Shown one piece after another: positions 15,673-16,050 of a DNA stretch of 16,050 bases. How positions within the stretch are numbered: the first letter of the stretch is position 1; each line of letters opens with the position of its first letter. The translations under genes and the position numbers were made by a program. The notes beneath the pieces were generated by a model. It did not search any database. It was not told the origin of the DNA and worked only from the letters and a program-made list of their open reading frames with translations. Origin of the DNA: an uncultured Flavobacteriales bacterium (lineage in GTDB: Bacteria; Bacteroidota; Bacteroidia; Palsa-965); contig CAMLEF010000066.1 in the NCBI GenBank assembly GCA_946478675.1, forward strand, positions 1 through 16,050, read 5' to 3'.

Positions 15673-16050
15673 TTAATTCGGGTTGATCCGCTCCACGGCC
15701 AGCACGCCGTTCACCTTTCGCAGTTTCTTCATCAGGTTGGTGAGATGCGCAGTATCGTGCACGAAGAGCATGATCGTTCCTTCGAACGTGCCGTCCTGCG
15801 TGTCGAAGCTCAGCGAACGCATGTTGACGCTCAGCTCGCTCGAGATAACTTTCGTGACGTTGTTGACGAGACCCACTTCGTCGATGCCGGAAATTTTGAT
15901 GCCGGCGAGGAACGAGATCTGCTCCTGGCCCGTCCAGCGCGCTTTGACGATGCGGTAAGCGAAGTTCGACATCATCGCCACGGCGTTCGGACAATTGACG
16001 CGGTGGATCTTGATGCCTTCGCCGATCGTGATGAAACCGAATACGTCGTC
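15673..16050 (-). CDS. RSH-family (p)ppGpp synthetase/hydrolase, C-terminal part with ACT domain (partial)
   Basis: The last 125 residues are visible; the start lies beyond base 16050. The sequence opens in the conserved DDVFGFITIGEGIKIHR segment with VNCPNA, typical of the region before the RSH ACT domain. It then runs through WTGQEQISFLAGIKISGIDEVG into an ACT domain that ends LRKVNGVLAVERIN just before the stop. The ACT domain binds the ribosome or regulates switching between synthesis and hydrolysis of the alarmone. The catalytic HD and synthetase domains are outside the window, so whether the enzyme is bifunctional cannot be seen; most Bacteroidota have one bifunctional RSH of this type. 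It is followed by a hairpin terminator and then fur on the same strand. Confidence 0.93.
   Translation of the reverse strand, partial: DDVFGFITIGEGIKIHRVNCPNAVAMMSNFAYRIVKARWTGQEQISFLAGIKISGIDEVGLVNNVTKVISSELSVNMRSLSFDTQDGTFEGTIMLFVHDTAHLTNLMKKLRKVNGVLAVERINPN

Overview
The window is chromosomal DNA from a member of the Bacteroidota, moderately GC-rich for that phylum. Three things point there: a large surface protein with the C-terminal sorting domain of the type IX secretion system (T9SS, type B), a PorP/SprF-family partner directly downstream, and a two-component-type propeller receptor (Reg_prop / Y_Y_Y). Several signal peptides also end in Ala-Gln, as is common in this phylum. There are no tRNA or rRNA genes, insertion sequences, CRISPR arrays or phage genes. 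Coding density is very high and no gap exceeds about 240 bases.

Layout. (1) 1-1074, minus strand: the N-terminal 358 codons of a gene that leaves the window on the left. It looks like a divergent beta-carbonic-anhydrase-like protein. (2) 1075-1306: a divergent intergenic region. (3) 1307-11719, plus strand: a five-gene operon. Its order is a 1322-residue secreted protein (seven-bladed propeller, nine exact 83-residue Ig/PKD-like repeats, T9SS type B signal), a PorP/SprF-like outer-membrane protein, a PD40-propeller/PKD protein, a secreted protein of unknown function, and a membrane sensor with a SpoIIE/PP2C phosphatase output. The first three junctions are ATGA stop/start overlaps and the fourth is a 9-base gap. 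(4) 11720-11773: a short convergent spacer with an inverted repeat. (5) 15490 down to 11774, minus strand: fur, a STAS-domain protein, purA and an OstA/LptA-like protein, closely packed. (6) 15491-15672: a spacer with a long hairpin made of 8-base units and followed by a T tract in the minus direction, which fits a terminator for the next gene. (7) 15673-16050, minus strand: the C-terminus of an RSH (RelA/SpoT) protein with its ACT domain.

How the genes may work together. The plus-strand operon reads as a self-contained surface module: a T9SS cargo, its likely dedicated SprF-type partner, two accessory exported proteins, and a periplasmic-sensing phosphatase that could report on the module or the envelope. 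The minus-strand operon mixes housekeeping and stress functions: iron or peroxide regulation, purine synthesis and lipopolysaccharide transport, next to the (p)ppGpp enzyme. The STAS protein in that operon is the type of substrate a SpoIIE-type phosphatase acts on, so a link between the two converging operons is possible but is inference only. The most interesting items are the divergent carbonic-anhydrase-like protein, the ATGA-coupled T9SS cargo operon with its unknown third accessory protein, and the repeat-built terminator behind the RSH gene.
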